Shown piece by piece: positions 7,998 through 15,520 of a DNA stretch of 24,304 bases (position 1 is the first letter of the stretch; each line of letters begins with the position of its first letter). The stretch spans positions 1 through 24,304 of the forward strand of contig CAZFDM010000302.1 in the NCBI GenBank assembly GCA_964517975.1. Direction: 5' to 3'. The notes beneath the pieces are model-generated. The model made no database searches and had not been told where the DNA came from. It was given only the letters and a program-made list of their open reading frames with translations. The translations under genes were made by a program, and so were the position numbers. The stretch comes from JBBIRM01 sp964517975 (lineage in GTDB: Bacteria; Desulfobacterota; BSN033; UBA1163).

Positions 7998-8745
7998 CAC
8001 GCCCCTCTTTAACTTGATTCTCCTGAAAGATCTCCCCAAGAAGTTTCTTCTCCTCTTCGGAGAGATTGGCCTTGGATAAAAGATCTGGACGTCTCAGGGC
8101 CGTCCTTCGGAGGGCCTCCTTCCTTCTCCATCGCGAGATCGCCTCATGGTTTCCTGAGAGGAGGACTTCAGGAACTGAGACCCCTCTGAACTCAGAAGGC
8201 CGGGTGTATTGAGGGTATTCTAAAAGGGAGTTAAAGAAAGAGTCCTCTTTCGCTGATCGATCCGATCCCAAAACTCCAGGCAGAAGTCTCGAAACTGCAT
8301 CGATCACTACCATGGCCGCAAGTTCACCACCAGTGAGAACATAATCCCCAATTGAAATCTCTTCATCTACATATAAATCTCGCACCCTCTCATCCACTCC
8401 TTCATAACGACCGCAAAGCAGAATGAGATGAGATCGTAAGGAGAGCTGTTGAAGGATTTCTTGGTTCAAAGGCTTTCCTTGGGGAGTCAAATAGACCGTC
8501 CAGGCCACTGGGTCTTGAGATTTAATCCATTCAATGGCACGGGCAATAGGTTCTACCTTCATCACCATGCCCTGGCCTCCTCCATAAGGGGTGTCATCCA
8601 CCACGTGGTGTTTATCCCAAGCAAAATCCCTGAGATTGATGGTCCGAATTTGAATGAGCCCTTTCTCAATAGCCCTCGCTAAGATACTCTCCTCCAAAGG
8701 AGAAACGAACATTTTTGGAAAGAGGGTCAGGATATCAAACTTCAT
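7987..8745 (-). CDS. trmD: tRNA (guanine-N1)-methyltransferase TrmD
   Basis: Methylates N1 of G37 in tRNAs with G36, preventing +1 frameshifting. The 252-residue protein begins MKFDILTLFPKMF as in the family, has TPYGGGQGMVM, the trefoil-knot SAM site CGRYEGVDERV (111-121) and the SIGDYVLTGGELAAM block, then LLPGVLG followed by KEDSF, which contains the expected catalytic Asp. Length is typical (about 240-255). The start codon overlaps the end of rimM by 11 bases and is preceded by a strong GGAGGAGGA. The end overlaps the next methyltransferase gene by 11 bases, so the three are read as one translation unit. Confidence 0.97.
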   Translation of the reverse strand: MKFDILTLFPKMFVSPLEESILARAIEKGLIQIRTINLRDFAWDKHHVVDDTPYGGGQGMVMKVEPIARAIEWIKSQDPVAWTVYLTPQGKPLNQEILQQLSLRSHLILLCGRYEGVDERVRDLYVDEEISIGDYVLTGGELAAMVVIDAVSRLLPGVLGSDRSAKEDSFFNSLLEYPQYTRPSEFRGVSVPEVLLSGNHEAISRWRRKEALRRTALRRPDLLSKANLSEEEKKLLGEIFQENQVKEGRDGV

Positions 8746-9261
8746 CCTCCTCCTCCCACAGCCCCTCCATCCGAACCACTTTCATCACCTTTCTTTCAAG
8801 GTCTATGCTTTGAATCACCTCCTCTATGGCTGGGAGAAAGATCTCTTTTCGCCTTCCCTTAACCACATAGACATCATTGGCTTTGGTTGGAAAGATCGCC
8901 TTCAATTCTCCGATCGTCCTCCCCTCCAAGGTTTCCACTCTCATCCCTAAAAGATCTATCCAATAATACTCTCCCTCGTTTAAAACAGGAAGGGCCTCTC
9001 TCCTGATGAAGATCTCTTTCCCTTTAAGGGACTCAACCTCCTCTCGCCTCTCAATTCCCTTCAACTGTAGGAGAAGGCTTGGAGTTTTTGAAATGACCTC
9101 AAGGACCTTATAGGCTGAAGTCCTCTTTCTGGATTTTCAATAAAGACCTCGTTATAGAGGGAGAGACGAGAAGGATCCTCTCCAAAATATTCTATTTTGA
9201 TTTTTCCCTTAACCCCATGGGGTTTTATGACTCTGCCAATTGGGAAAAGCCTATCTTCCAT
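8735..9261 (-). pseudogene. rimM: Ribosome maturation factor RimM, split by a -1 frameshift
   Basis: RimM binds uS19 and helps 30S head assembly and 16S rRNA maturation. The first frame runs from the ATG at 9261 with the family start FPIGRVIKPHGVKGKIKI, then loses homology and stops at TGA 9061-9063. The remaining family sequence continues in the -1 frame, from about 9119 on: AYKVLEVISKTPSLLLQ, LKGIERREEVESLKGKEIFI and the PRC-barrel part with GRTIGELKAIFPTKANDVYVV, ending at 8735. Joining them near 9112-9130 gives about 175 residues, the normal RimM length. The second frame is open only from 9136 downward, so the lost base must lie between 9064 and 9136. No slippery heptamer is evident. This is either a real frameshift mutation or a one-base consensus error. 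khpA precedes it by 6 bases and trmD overlaps its end. Confidence 0.88.
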
Positions 9262-9267
9262 GGCAGG

Positions 9268-9504
9268 TTATTCAATAATCTCTAAAACAGAGTGCTTCCC
9301 CAAATTTGCCGAAGCCGCTCCGAGAATAACCCGGATGGCCCGAGCAGTCCTCCCCTGTTTACCAATCACTTTCCCCAAATCTTCTTTGGCTACAGAGAGT
9401 TCAATGACTGAAGTCTTCTCTCCTTCGATTTCAGAAACCCTGACCTGCTCTGGATGATCGACCAATGCCTTTGCAATGTATTCGATTAACTCTTTTGTAC
9501 TCAT
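9268..9504 (-). CDS. khpA: KH-domain RNA-binding protein KhpA
   Basis: Small RNA-binding protein with a single type II KH domain. In other bacteria KhpA pairs with KhpB/Jag and affects cell division and RNA levels. The 78-residue product has the core VAKEDLGKVIGKQGRTARAIR, in which GKQG is the RNA-binding GxxG loop (about residues 48-51). The ATG at 9504 is preferred over the adjacent in-frame GTG at 9507 because GGAGGTGGGG gives a better distance to the ATG. It lies between rpsP and rimM, the usual position in many phyla. Confidence 0.93.
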   Translation of the reverse strand: MSTKELIEYIAKALVDHPEQVRVSEIEGEKTSVIELSVAKEDLGKVIGKQGRTARAIRVILGAASANLGKHSVLEIIE

Positions 9505-9574
9505 CACCCCACCTCCACGTTCTGAATAGCCCTTTTTAGCAATTGTTGAAAAGTAAGGGGTTGGGAAAAGGCAC

Positions 9575-9844
9575 TTAATCCTTTTTACCCTCTGTCACTC
9601 TCTTTGAAATCCCTTTAAGATTCAAAAGTTGACGCACAGTGGGAGTAGGTTGGGCTCCCCGCTTTAGCCACTCCCTCGCCTTCTCTTCATTCAATCGGAC
9701 CTCCAGCGGATCTTTCTTAGGATCATAAGTCCCGACTTGATCAATAAACTTTCCATCCCTTGCACTTCTTCGGTCCGAAATAACAATCCGATAGAAAGGG
9801 GTCTTCTTTCCACCAAATCTCATCAGTCTCATTGATACCGCCAT
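9575..9844 (-). CDS. rpsP: 30S ribosomal protein bS16
   Basis: Small-subunit assembly protein. The 89-residue sequence starts MAVSMRLMRFGGKKTPFYRI, followed by VISDRRSARDGKFIDQVGTYDP and the EWLKRGAQPTPTVRQLL motif, all characteristic of bS16. The start at 9844 is preceded by an almost perfect anti-16S match (AGGAGGTGATT), the strongest ribosome binding site in the operon. The 22-base gap from ffh and the downstream order khpA-rimM-trmD are standard. Confidence 0.97.
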   Translation of the reverse strand: MAVSMRLMRFGGKKTPFYRIVISDRRSARDGKFIDQVGTYDPKKDPLEVRLNEEKAREWLKRGAQPTPTVRQLLNLKGISKRVTEGKKD

Positions 9845-9866
9845 TTTTTCTCAATCACCTCCTTCA

Positions 9867-11204
9867 TCAAAGAATTCCCCCTCGTTTAAATCCTTTCCCT
9901 CCCATCTTGGAGAACTGTTTCATCATCTTCCGAGCCTGGACATACTGTTTTAGAAGTTGATTGACCTCTTGAACCGTTGTCCCGCTTCCCCGCGCAATTC
10001 TTAGTCTTCGGCTGCCATTGAGGATCATCGGGTTCTCTCTCTCTTTGGGCGTCATCGAATTAATGATGGCCTCCACTCTGACTAACTCCTTATCTTCCAC
10101 ATCAAGACTTCCCATGCCCTTGATCTTCTTGGAGAGACCCGGAATCATTCCTAATAGGGACTCGAGAGAGCCCATCTTACGGACCTGTTGGATTTGGTCG
10201 CGGAAGTCCTCCAAGGTAAAGGTGTCTTTTCTAATCTTTCTGGCTAACTCTTTTGCTTTCTTTTCATCAAAGGCTGCCTCTGCCTTCTCAATCAGGGTCA
10301 ACACATCCCCCATCCCGAGAATCCTTGAGGCCATTCGCTCAGGATGGAAGACTTCCAGGGCATCCAGTTTCTCTCCAACACCAATAAATTTAATAGGCTT
10401 TTGGGTGACGGATTTGATAGAGAGGGCCGCTCCTCCCCTCGCATCCCCATCCATTTTTGTTAGAATTACTCCATCAATACCCAGTCGGTCATTAAAGTTT
10501 TTGGAAATATTGACGGCATCCTGACCGGTCATGGCATCAACGACCAAGAGAACCTCTCTGGGACTCACACTCGTTTTGATCTCCCTTAACTCTAACATCA
10601 GGGCTTCATCAATATGGAGTCTTCCTGCTGTATCAATAAGCATCAAATCATAGCCACCCTTGAGGGCAACCTCTTTTGCCTTAAGGCAAATCTCGAGAGG
10701 TGTTTGAGAGGGATCAGGCCGATAAAAATCGACTTTGATCTCCTCCCCCAATCTTTGCAACTGCTCAATGGCTGCAGGTCGATAGACATCTGCTGGAACA
10801 AGGTAAGACCGCTTCTTTCTCCCTTGAAAATATCGGGCAAGTTTCCCTGCAGTGGTGGTCTTACCAGATCCGTGAAGACCTACTAACATGATGGGCACCG
10901 GAGGGCTTCCCGAAAGGTTGATTTTCTGTTCCTCTCCACCCATTAATGTGGTCATCTCCTCTTTGACAATCTTAATGAATTGTTGAGCAGGGGTGAGGCT
11001 TGCCATAACCTCTTGACCGATTGCCCTGGTTTGGATGGATTGAACGAAATCCTTAACCACTTTGAAATGGACATCCGCTTCCAAAAGGGCCATCCTCACC
11101 TCTTTGAGGGCCTCTTGAATATTCTGTTCGGTCAATTTCCCATGTCCCCTAAGACGTTTAAAAATACCTTCTAATTTTGAGGATAGGCTTTCAAACATCT
11201 CCAT
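9867..11204 (-). CDS. ffh: Signal recognition particle protein Ffh (SRP54)
   Basis: GTPase that binds 4.5S RNA and signal sequences on nascent membrane proteins and docks with FtsY. In the 445-residue protein the N domain spans about 1-95, followed by the G domain with GLHGSGKTTTAGKLA (109-123), DTAGRLHID, TKMDGDARGGAALS and FIGVGEKLDALEVF. The M domain then has the RNA-binding signature NGSRRLRIARGSG and a C-terminal KMGGKGFKRGGIL. It is the first gene of the leftward operon, with a near-consensus promoter about 20 bases before the start. Translation could begin at codon 1 or at the Met at codon 3. There is no strong ribosome binding site, only TTGGGAA. Confidence 0.97.
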   Translation of the reverse strand: MEMFESLSSKLEGIFKRLRGHGKLTEQNIQEALKEVRMALLEADVHFKVVKDFVQSIQTRAIGQEVMASLTPAQQFIKIVKEEMTTLMGGEEQKINLSGSPPVPIMLVGLHGSGKTTTAGKLARYFQGRKKRSYLVPADVYRPAAIEQLQRLGEEIKVDFYRPDPSQTPLEICLKAKEVALKGGYDLMLIDTAGRLHIDEALMLELREIKTSVSPREVLLVVDAMTGQDAVNISKNFNDRLGIDGVILTKMDGDARGGAALSIKSVTQKPIKFIGVGEKLDALEVFHPERMASRILGMGDVLTLIEKAEAAFDEKKAKELARKIRKDTFTLEDFRDQIQQVRKMGSLESLLGMIPGLSKKIKGMGSLDVEDKELVRVEAIINSMTPKERENPMILNGSRRLRIARGSGTTVQEVNQLLKQYVQARKMMKQFSKMGGKGFKRGGIL

Positions 11205-11228
11205 TTCCCAATGAAATTGTAAATTATT

Positions 11229-11257
11229 ATTTTATTTTGTTTTTTTTGATTTGTCAA
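11229..11257 (-). promoter_or_regulatory. Sigma-70 promoter for the ffh-rpsP-trmD-rplS operon
   Basis: On the minus strand TTGACA (11252-11257, perfect -35) is followed after exactly 17 bases by TAAAAT (11229-11234, 5 of 6). The spacer is mostly A on that strand. Transcription would start near 11222, leaving a leader of about 18 bases before the ffh ATG at 11204. This agrees with ffh being first in the operon. Confidence 0.72.
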
Positions 11258-11454
11258 TTTCAACCTGCTCTTTTTTTTGGGTTAGAAAATCGACAGGAGG
11301 GTAAAGGTTAAAGGATTAAGCCTTGGTTTAAAAGAATTAAGAAACCTTTTGTCCCTTGTGATAAGAAGGGAGGTCAAAGAATCATTCAGCAGATCCTTTT
11401 CTTCCCTAAAATACTCAACCCCCTTAGCGGAAATTGCTTAACCTACGACCTTAT
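11258..11454. other. Divergent intergenic core between the ffh and fusA promoters
   Basis: The ffh-to-fusA gap (11205-11521) is 317 bases long with a promoter near each edge. The inner 200 bases hold no ORF of note and no tRNA. They contain a short imperfect hairpin, GGTTT at 11325-11329 with AAACC at about 11342-11346, and several purine-rich stretches such as AGGAGGGTAAAGG. No regulator site was recognised. Confidence 0.4.
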
Positions 11455-11483
11455 TTGACATTTTTTAAAAATCCCTTTAATAT
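11455..11483 (+). promoter_or_regulatory. Sigma-70 promoter for the EF-G paralogue operon
   Basis: A perfect TTGACA at 11455-11460 is followed after 17 bases by TAATAT at 11478-11483. Transcription would start near 11490, giving a leader of about 32 bases. This also excludes the longer in-frame TTG start at 11483, which would overlap the -10 element, and supports the ATG at 11522. Confidence 0.6.
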
Positions 11484-11521
11484 TGCAAAGATATATTATC
11501 ATCAAGGATATTAAATTAAAG

Positions 11522-13561
11522 ATGGCCGGAGAGAAAAGACTTCTAAAGACGAGAAATATTGGGTTTATGGCCCATATTGATGCGGGCAAGACGACTGTAA
11601 CGGAACGAGTCCTCTTCTATACAAAGAAGATTCATAAGATGGGAGAAGTCCACGAAGGCACCGCGGTGATGGATTGGATGCCCCAGGAGCAAGAGAGAGG
11701 GATTACCATTACTTCTGCGGTGACCACCGTGGAATGGAAAGGGAGTATCATCCATATCATTGACACCCCAGGGCATGTGGACTTTACCATTGAGGTGGAG
11801 CGGTCACTTCGGGTGTTAGATGGAGCGATTGCCATCTTTAGCGCTGTGGAAGGGGTCGAGCCCCAATCCGAGACGGTCTGGCATCAAGCAGATAAATACA
11901 GAGTTCCAAAATTGGCCTTCATTAATAAGATGGATCGTGTAGGTGCCGACTTTTTTGAAACGGTCAAAATGATGATGGAACGTTTAGGGGCCAATCCTGT
12001 TATTCTCCAAATCCCCATTGGCAGGGAAGATCGATTCATCGGAGTCATTGATCTCATCAAGATGAAAGGGATCGTATGGGATGAACATAGTCTTGGAATG
12101 ATTTTTAAAGAGATCTCCATCCCAAAAGATTTGACAGAAGAAGCGACCCATCATCGTTTGAGATTGATCGAATCAGTGGCAGAGTTTGACGATGCCCTAA
12201 TGGAACGATATCTCAATGGAGAGGAGATTTCTGAATTCGAAATAAAGACCGTCTTAAGAAGGGCTACCATTCAAATGAAGGCTGTACCCGTTCTTTGTGG
12301 GGCTGCGCTGAGGAATCAAGGGATTCAACCCCTCATCGATGCCATTGTGGAATACCTTCCTTCTCCCCTCGATATCCCTCCTGTCAAGGGAGAACATCCC
12401 CAGACCGGGGAAGTATTAACAAGGAAGGCGGATGATGGGGAATCATTTACAGCCCTGGCTTTTAAGGTGATGATGGAGGAAGGAAGGAAACTCGTTTACA
12501 TCCGAATCTATTCAGGGGTGCTCAAGGTAGGAGCAGAGGTTTATAACCCTCGCTTGAAGAAAAGCGAGAAGATCTCCAGAATCTTTCAGATGCATGCCCA
12601 CCAGCGGACTCGTGTGGATGAAGCAAAAAGTGGTGAGATTGTTGCGGTGATGGGATTGAAGGAGACCACGACCGGGGATACCCTCTGTGATCGGCAACAC
12701 CCAATCATCCTCGAACCTATCGATTTTTATAAACCGGTGATGTCTGTTGCGGTGGAACCAAGAGCCAATCAAGATCAAGATAAACTGATGGAATCTCTCC
12801 AAAAGTTGAGCGATGAAGATCCCACCTTCCATGTTAAGTTTGATGAGGATACCGGCCAAACGATTATTTCGGGCATGGGTGAGTTGCACCTTGATGTATT
12901 GGTCAATCGTCTCCAGACCGAGTACCATCTTTCTGTCAATGTAGGGAAACCCCAGGTCGTCTATCGTGAGACGATTGAAAAAGAGGTGGAGTCAGAGGCA
13001 AGGTTTTTGAAAGAGGTAGAAGAAACCAGGCATTTTGCAGAAGTCTTTCTGAGACTCTCACCCAATGGTCGAGGAAAGGGGATCGAATTTCGTTCCGAGG
13101 TGCCTGAAGGAATATTAAAGAAGGAGGAGATCCTTTCGGTGGAAGAGGGGATACGAGAGGCTTCTACGGTTGGGGTCATTATGGGTTACCCCCTTACGGA
13201 CATCCGTGTTACCCTCCGAAAGGCCAATGTCGATCCCGAACATCCCTCCGCTCTTGCTCTCAAAATTGCCTCTTCCACTGCATTAAGAGAAGGGTGTCGG
13301 AAGGCACAGCCTGTATTGATGGAACCCATGATGGAGGTTACCATCATCGTTCCAGAAGAGTTTATGGGGGCTGTGGTGGGTGACCTGAAGGCGAGGAAGA
13401 GTTCTGTGGAGTCGATTACGCCGAAGGGAAAGGTCATCCTGATCAAATCCATCTCTCCATTGACTCGTATGTTCGGTTATTCGACCGATTTAAGGTCACT
13501 TACCCAGGGCCGTGGAACCTTCTCAATGCAGTTTTCAAGATATGATAAGGTGACCAGTTGA
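11522..13561 (+). CDS. Elongation factor G paralogue with diverged domain IV tips
   Basis: Translational GTPase of the EF-G family, 679 residues. G-domain motifs are intact: AHIDAGKTT (17-25), RGITITSA, DTPGHVDF, NKMDR and a CGAAL G5-like word. Domains II, III and V are recognisable, including GMGELHLDV and MFGYSTDLRSLTQGR near the end. Domain IV is unusual. The conserved GGRGQYGH loop of standard EF-G is replaced by KEVEETRHFAEV (497-508), and the second tip loop YDGSYHEVDSSE by RKANVDPEHPSA (566-577). These loops touch the decoding centre in normal translocation, so this is probably an accessory EF-G (EF-G2-type) and not the str-operon copy, which is not here. ATG 11522 is chosen because homology starts there and AAGGA lies 13 bases upstream. 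birA follows by 33 bases. Confidence 0.85.
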   Translation: MAGEKRLLKTRNIGFMAHIDAGKTTVTERVLFYTKKIHKMGEVHEGTAVMDWMPQEQERGITITSAVTTVEWKGSIIHIIDTPGHVDFTIEVERSLRVLDGAIAIFSAVEGVEPQSETVWHQADKYRVPKLAFINKMDRVGADFFETVKMMMERLGANPVILQIPIGREDRFIGVIDLIKMKGIVWDEHSLGMIFKEISIPKDLTEEATHHRLRLIESVAEFDDALMERYLNGEEISEFEIKTVLRRATIQMKAVPVLCGAALRNQGIQPLIDAIVEYLPSPLDIPPVKGEHPQTGEVLTRKADDGESFTALAFKVMMEEGRKLVYIRIYSGVLKVGAEVYNPRLKKSEKISRIFQMHAHQRTRVDEAKSGEIVAVMGLKETTTGDTLCDRQHPIILEPIDFYKPVMSVAVEPRANQDQDKLMESLQKLSDEDPTFHVKFDEDTGQTIISGMGELHLDVLVNRLQTEYHLSVNVGKPQVVYRETIEKEVESEARFLKEVEETRHFAEVFLRLSPNGRGKGIEFRSEVPEGILKKEEILSVEEGIREASTVGVIMGYPLTDIRVTLRKANVDPEHPSALALKIASSTALREGCRKAQPVLMEPMMEVTIIVPEEFMGAVVGDLKARKSSVESITPKGKVILIKSISPLTRMFGYSTDLRSLTQGRGTFSMQFSRYDKVTS

Positions 13562-13594
13562 AGGACATGACGTGCCCGAGATTTGTGAATCGTC

Positions 13595-14596
13595 ATGGTT
13601 CATTTAAAAATCGACATGGACGATGAGATTCTTAACCTTCTGAGAAACCATCCTTACGACTTTATTTCGGGCCAAGAGATCAGCCGTCAATTAAAGGTTA
13701 CCCGAACAGCGGTTTGGAAAAGGATCAACCATCTTAGAAAGATGGGCTATGAGATCGAGGGAGAGACCCATTCAGGATACCGATTGATTCGTTCTCCCGA
13801 TCTTCTTCTTCCTTCTGAGGTAAAACCCCTTTTGAGGACAAAGTGGATGGGAAGAACCATCCACCACTTCCAGAGTATTGACTCAACGAATTCAAAGGCC
13901 TATCAATTGGCCATGGAAGGGGCAGAAGAAGGAGAAGTGGTTGTTGCCGAATCCCAAACCCAGGGTAAGGGAAGATTGGGAAGAGAGTGGTTCTCCCCTC
14001 CTTTTTTAAATCTTTATCTTTCCGTAATCCTCCGGCCCAAGATTTCACCCCATCAAGCCTCCATGGTGACCCTGATGGCTGCTGTGGCCACTGCAGAGGC
14101 GATTCAACAAGCTACTGGCCTCGATCCCAAGATCAAATGGCCAAATGACCTACTCCTAAGGGAGAGAAAGGTTGCAGGGCTTCTGAATGAGATTCATTCA
14201 GAGGCCGATCGAATCCATTTTATAATTCTTGGAATAGGGGTCAATATCAATATGGAGATTAAGATGTTTCCAAAAGAGATTCGCCAGAAGGCAACATCAT
14301 TAAGGATGGAAAAAGGAGAGATGATTTCAAGAAAAGACTTTATTCAAATTCTTTTACAGAGGTTGGAAAGATGGTATTTAACCCTATTGGAAGAAGGCCC
14401 TTCTGCTATTTTAGAGGCCTGGAGAAAGTGGGCAACCATTAAGGGAAGATGGGTCAAAGTTATTTCTTTTGGTGAAACACTTCTTGGAAGGGCCATCGAT
14501 ATTGATTCAGATGGGGCCTTGATCATCGAAATGAAAGAAGGTGGACAGAAAAGGATTTTGGCAGGGGATGTGGAATATTTTGACAATAGAAGATAA
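13595..14596 (+). CDS. birA: Bifunctional biotin-protein ligase / biotin operon repressor BirA
   Basis: Attaches biotin to carrier domains such as that of acetyl-CoA carboxylase and, with its DNA-binding domain, can repress biotin genes. In the 333-residue protein, residues about 8-65 form a winged helix-turn-helix (SGQEISRQLKVTRTAVWKRI). The catalytic domain has STNSKA, the biotinyl-AMP loop GKGRLGREW (124-132), KWPNDLLL and KVAGLL, followed by the small SH3-like C-terminal domain. Length is that of two-domain BirA. Start ambiguity: ATG 13595 or ATG 13616 (codon 8), neither with a clear ribosome binding site. It is likely co-transcribed with the EF-G paralogue (33-base gap) and coaX (58-base gap). 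The birA-coaX pair is widespread. Confidence 0.93.
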   Translation: MVHLKIDMDDEILNLLRNHPYDFISGQEISRQLKVTRTAVWKRINHLRKMGYEIEGETHSGYRLIRSPDLLLPSEVKPLLRTKWMGRTIHHFQSIDSTNSKAYQLAMEGAEEGEVVVAESQTQGKGRLGREWFSPPFLNLYLSVILRPKISPHQASMVTLMAAVATAEAIQQATGLDPKIKWPNDLLLRERKVAGLLNEIHSEADRIHFIILGIGVNINMEIKMFPKEIRQKATSLRMEKGEMISRKDFIQILLQRLERWYLTLLEEGPSAILEAWRKWATIKGRWVKVISFGETLLGRAIDIDSDGALIIEMKEGGQKRILAGDVEYFDNRR

Positions 14597-14654
14597 AAAG
14601 ATAATGGACCACTTTAAACCTCACATTCACTATCTTCCAATTTGAGGAGGAATT

Positions 14655-15440
14655 ATGTTACTGGTCATTGATGTGGGTAATACGAACACGGTTTTGGGAA
14701 TCTACGACAGAGAAGTCCTGGTGGATCATTGGCGCCTTGGGACAGAGAGGGAGAAGACCGCGGATGAGTGGATGATCTTCTTCCGAGATCTCTTTAGGTT
14801 CGATCAGATCGATATTCGGGATATTGAAGGGATGATCATCTCCTCGGTTGTGCCACCCGTCCTGGATATGCTTCAGGAGATGGTCAGGAAATACCTCCCG
14901 ATCAAACCCTTGATCGTTGGACCCGGGATTAAGACAGGGATGCCCATCTTTTACGACAATCCTTCCGAGGTTGGGGCTGACCGAATCGTCAATTCAGTGG
15001 CTGCCTACGAGCGTTATAAGAGAAGTATTATTGTGGTGGATTTTGGCACTGCGACCACGTTTGATTATGTTTCCCCAAGGGGGGAATATATGGGAGGGGT
15101 GATTGCTCCTGGAATCGGGATCTCCTCAGAGGCCCTCTTTCAGAGGACTTCTAAACTCCCTCGAGTAGAAATTGTTCGACCTAAAGGGGTCATAGGAAAG
15201 AATACGATCCATAGCATGCAATCGGGTATCTTTTATGGGTATGTGGGTTTGGTGGATGAGATTGTCAGGCGGATGAAGCGGGAGGTGAAGTCCAATCCCA
15301 AGGTGATTGCCACAGGGGGATTGGCCAACCTGATTGCAGAGGAATCAGAGACCATTGAAGAGGTCAATGAATTTTTAACCCTCGAAGGGCTAAGGATCAT
15401 TTACCAGAGAAACCAGAAGAAAAAAGGCCATAAGAACTAA
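14655..15440 (+). CDS. coaX: Type III pantothenate kinase
   Basis: Phosphorylates pantothenate, the first step of coenzyme A synthesis. Type III enzymes belong to the ASKHA fold. In the 261-residue protein the phosphate loop DVGNTNT lies at residues 6-12, GADRIVNSVAAYERY at 107-121 (catalytic Asp109), the second phosphate motif VVDFGTATTFD at 127-137 and the PRGEYMGGVIAPG block right after. A strong ribosome binding site (GAGGAGG) precedes the ATG. Length is typical. It is the last gene of the rightward EF-G paralogue-birA-coaX group. The next gene is convergent. Confidence 0.96.
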   Translation: MLLVIDVGNTNTVLGIYDREVLVDHWRLGTEREKTADEWMIFFRDLFRFDQIDIRDIEGMIISSVVPPVLDMLQEMVRKYLPIKPLIVGPGIKTGMPIFYDNPSEVGADRIVNSVAAYERYKRSIIVVDFGTATTFDYVSPRGEYMGGVIAPGIGISSEALFQRTSKLPRVEIVRPKGVIGKNTIHSMQSGIFYGYVGLVDEIVRRMKREVKSNPKVIATGGLANLIAEESETIEEVNEFLTLEGLRIIYQRNQKKKGHKN

Positions 15441-15520
15441 CCAGAGATATGAAGGGGGATCAAGTCAAAGAGGGGCGGTAGGCCAAAGAAGAAGGGTAAG
15501 GCATAATATGGGAAGTGTCC

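Noticed and set aside
10018..10524. A 168-codon open frame on the plus strand
   Set aside because: It lies wholly antisense to ffh, whose protein is unmistakable, and its translation has a low-complexity Ser/Arg/Ile-rich composition typical of a shadow frame.
11483..11521. Longer TTG start for the EF-G paralogue
   Set aside because: The TTG overlaps the -10 promoter element. EF-G homology begins after the ATG at 11522, and an upstream AAGGA supports that ATG.
12512..12928. A 138-codon open frame on the minus strand
   Set aside because: It is antisense to the EF-G paralogue and shows no recognisable domain.
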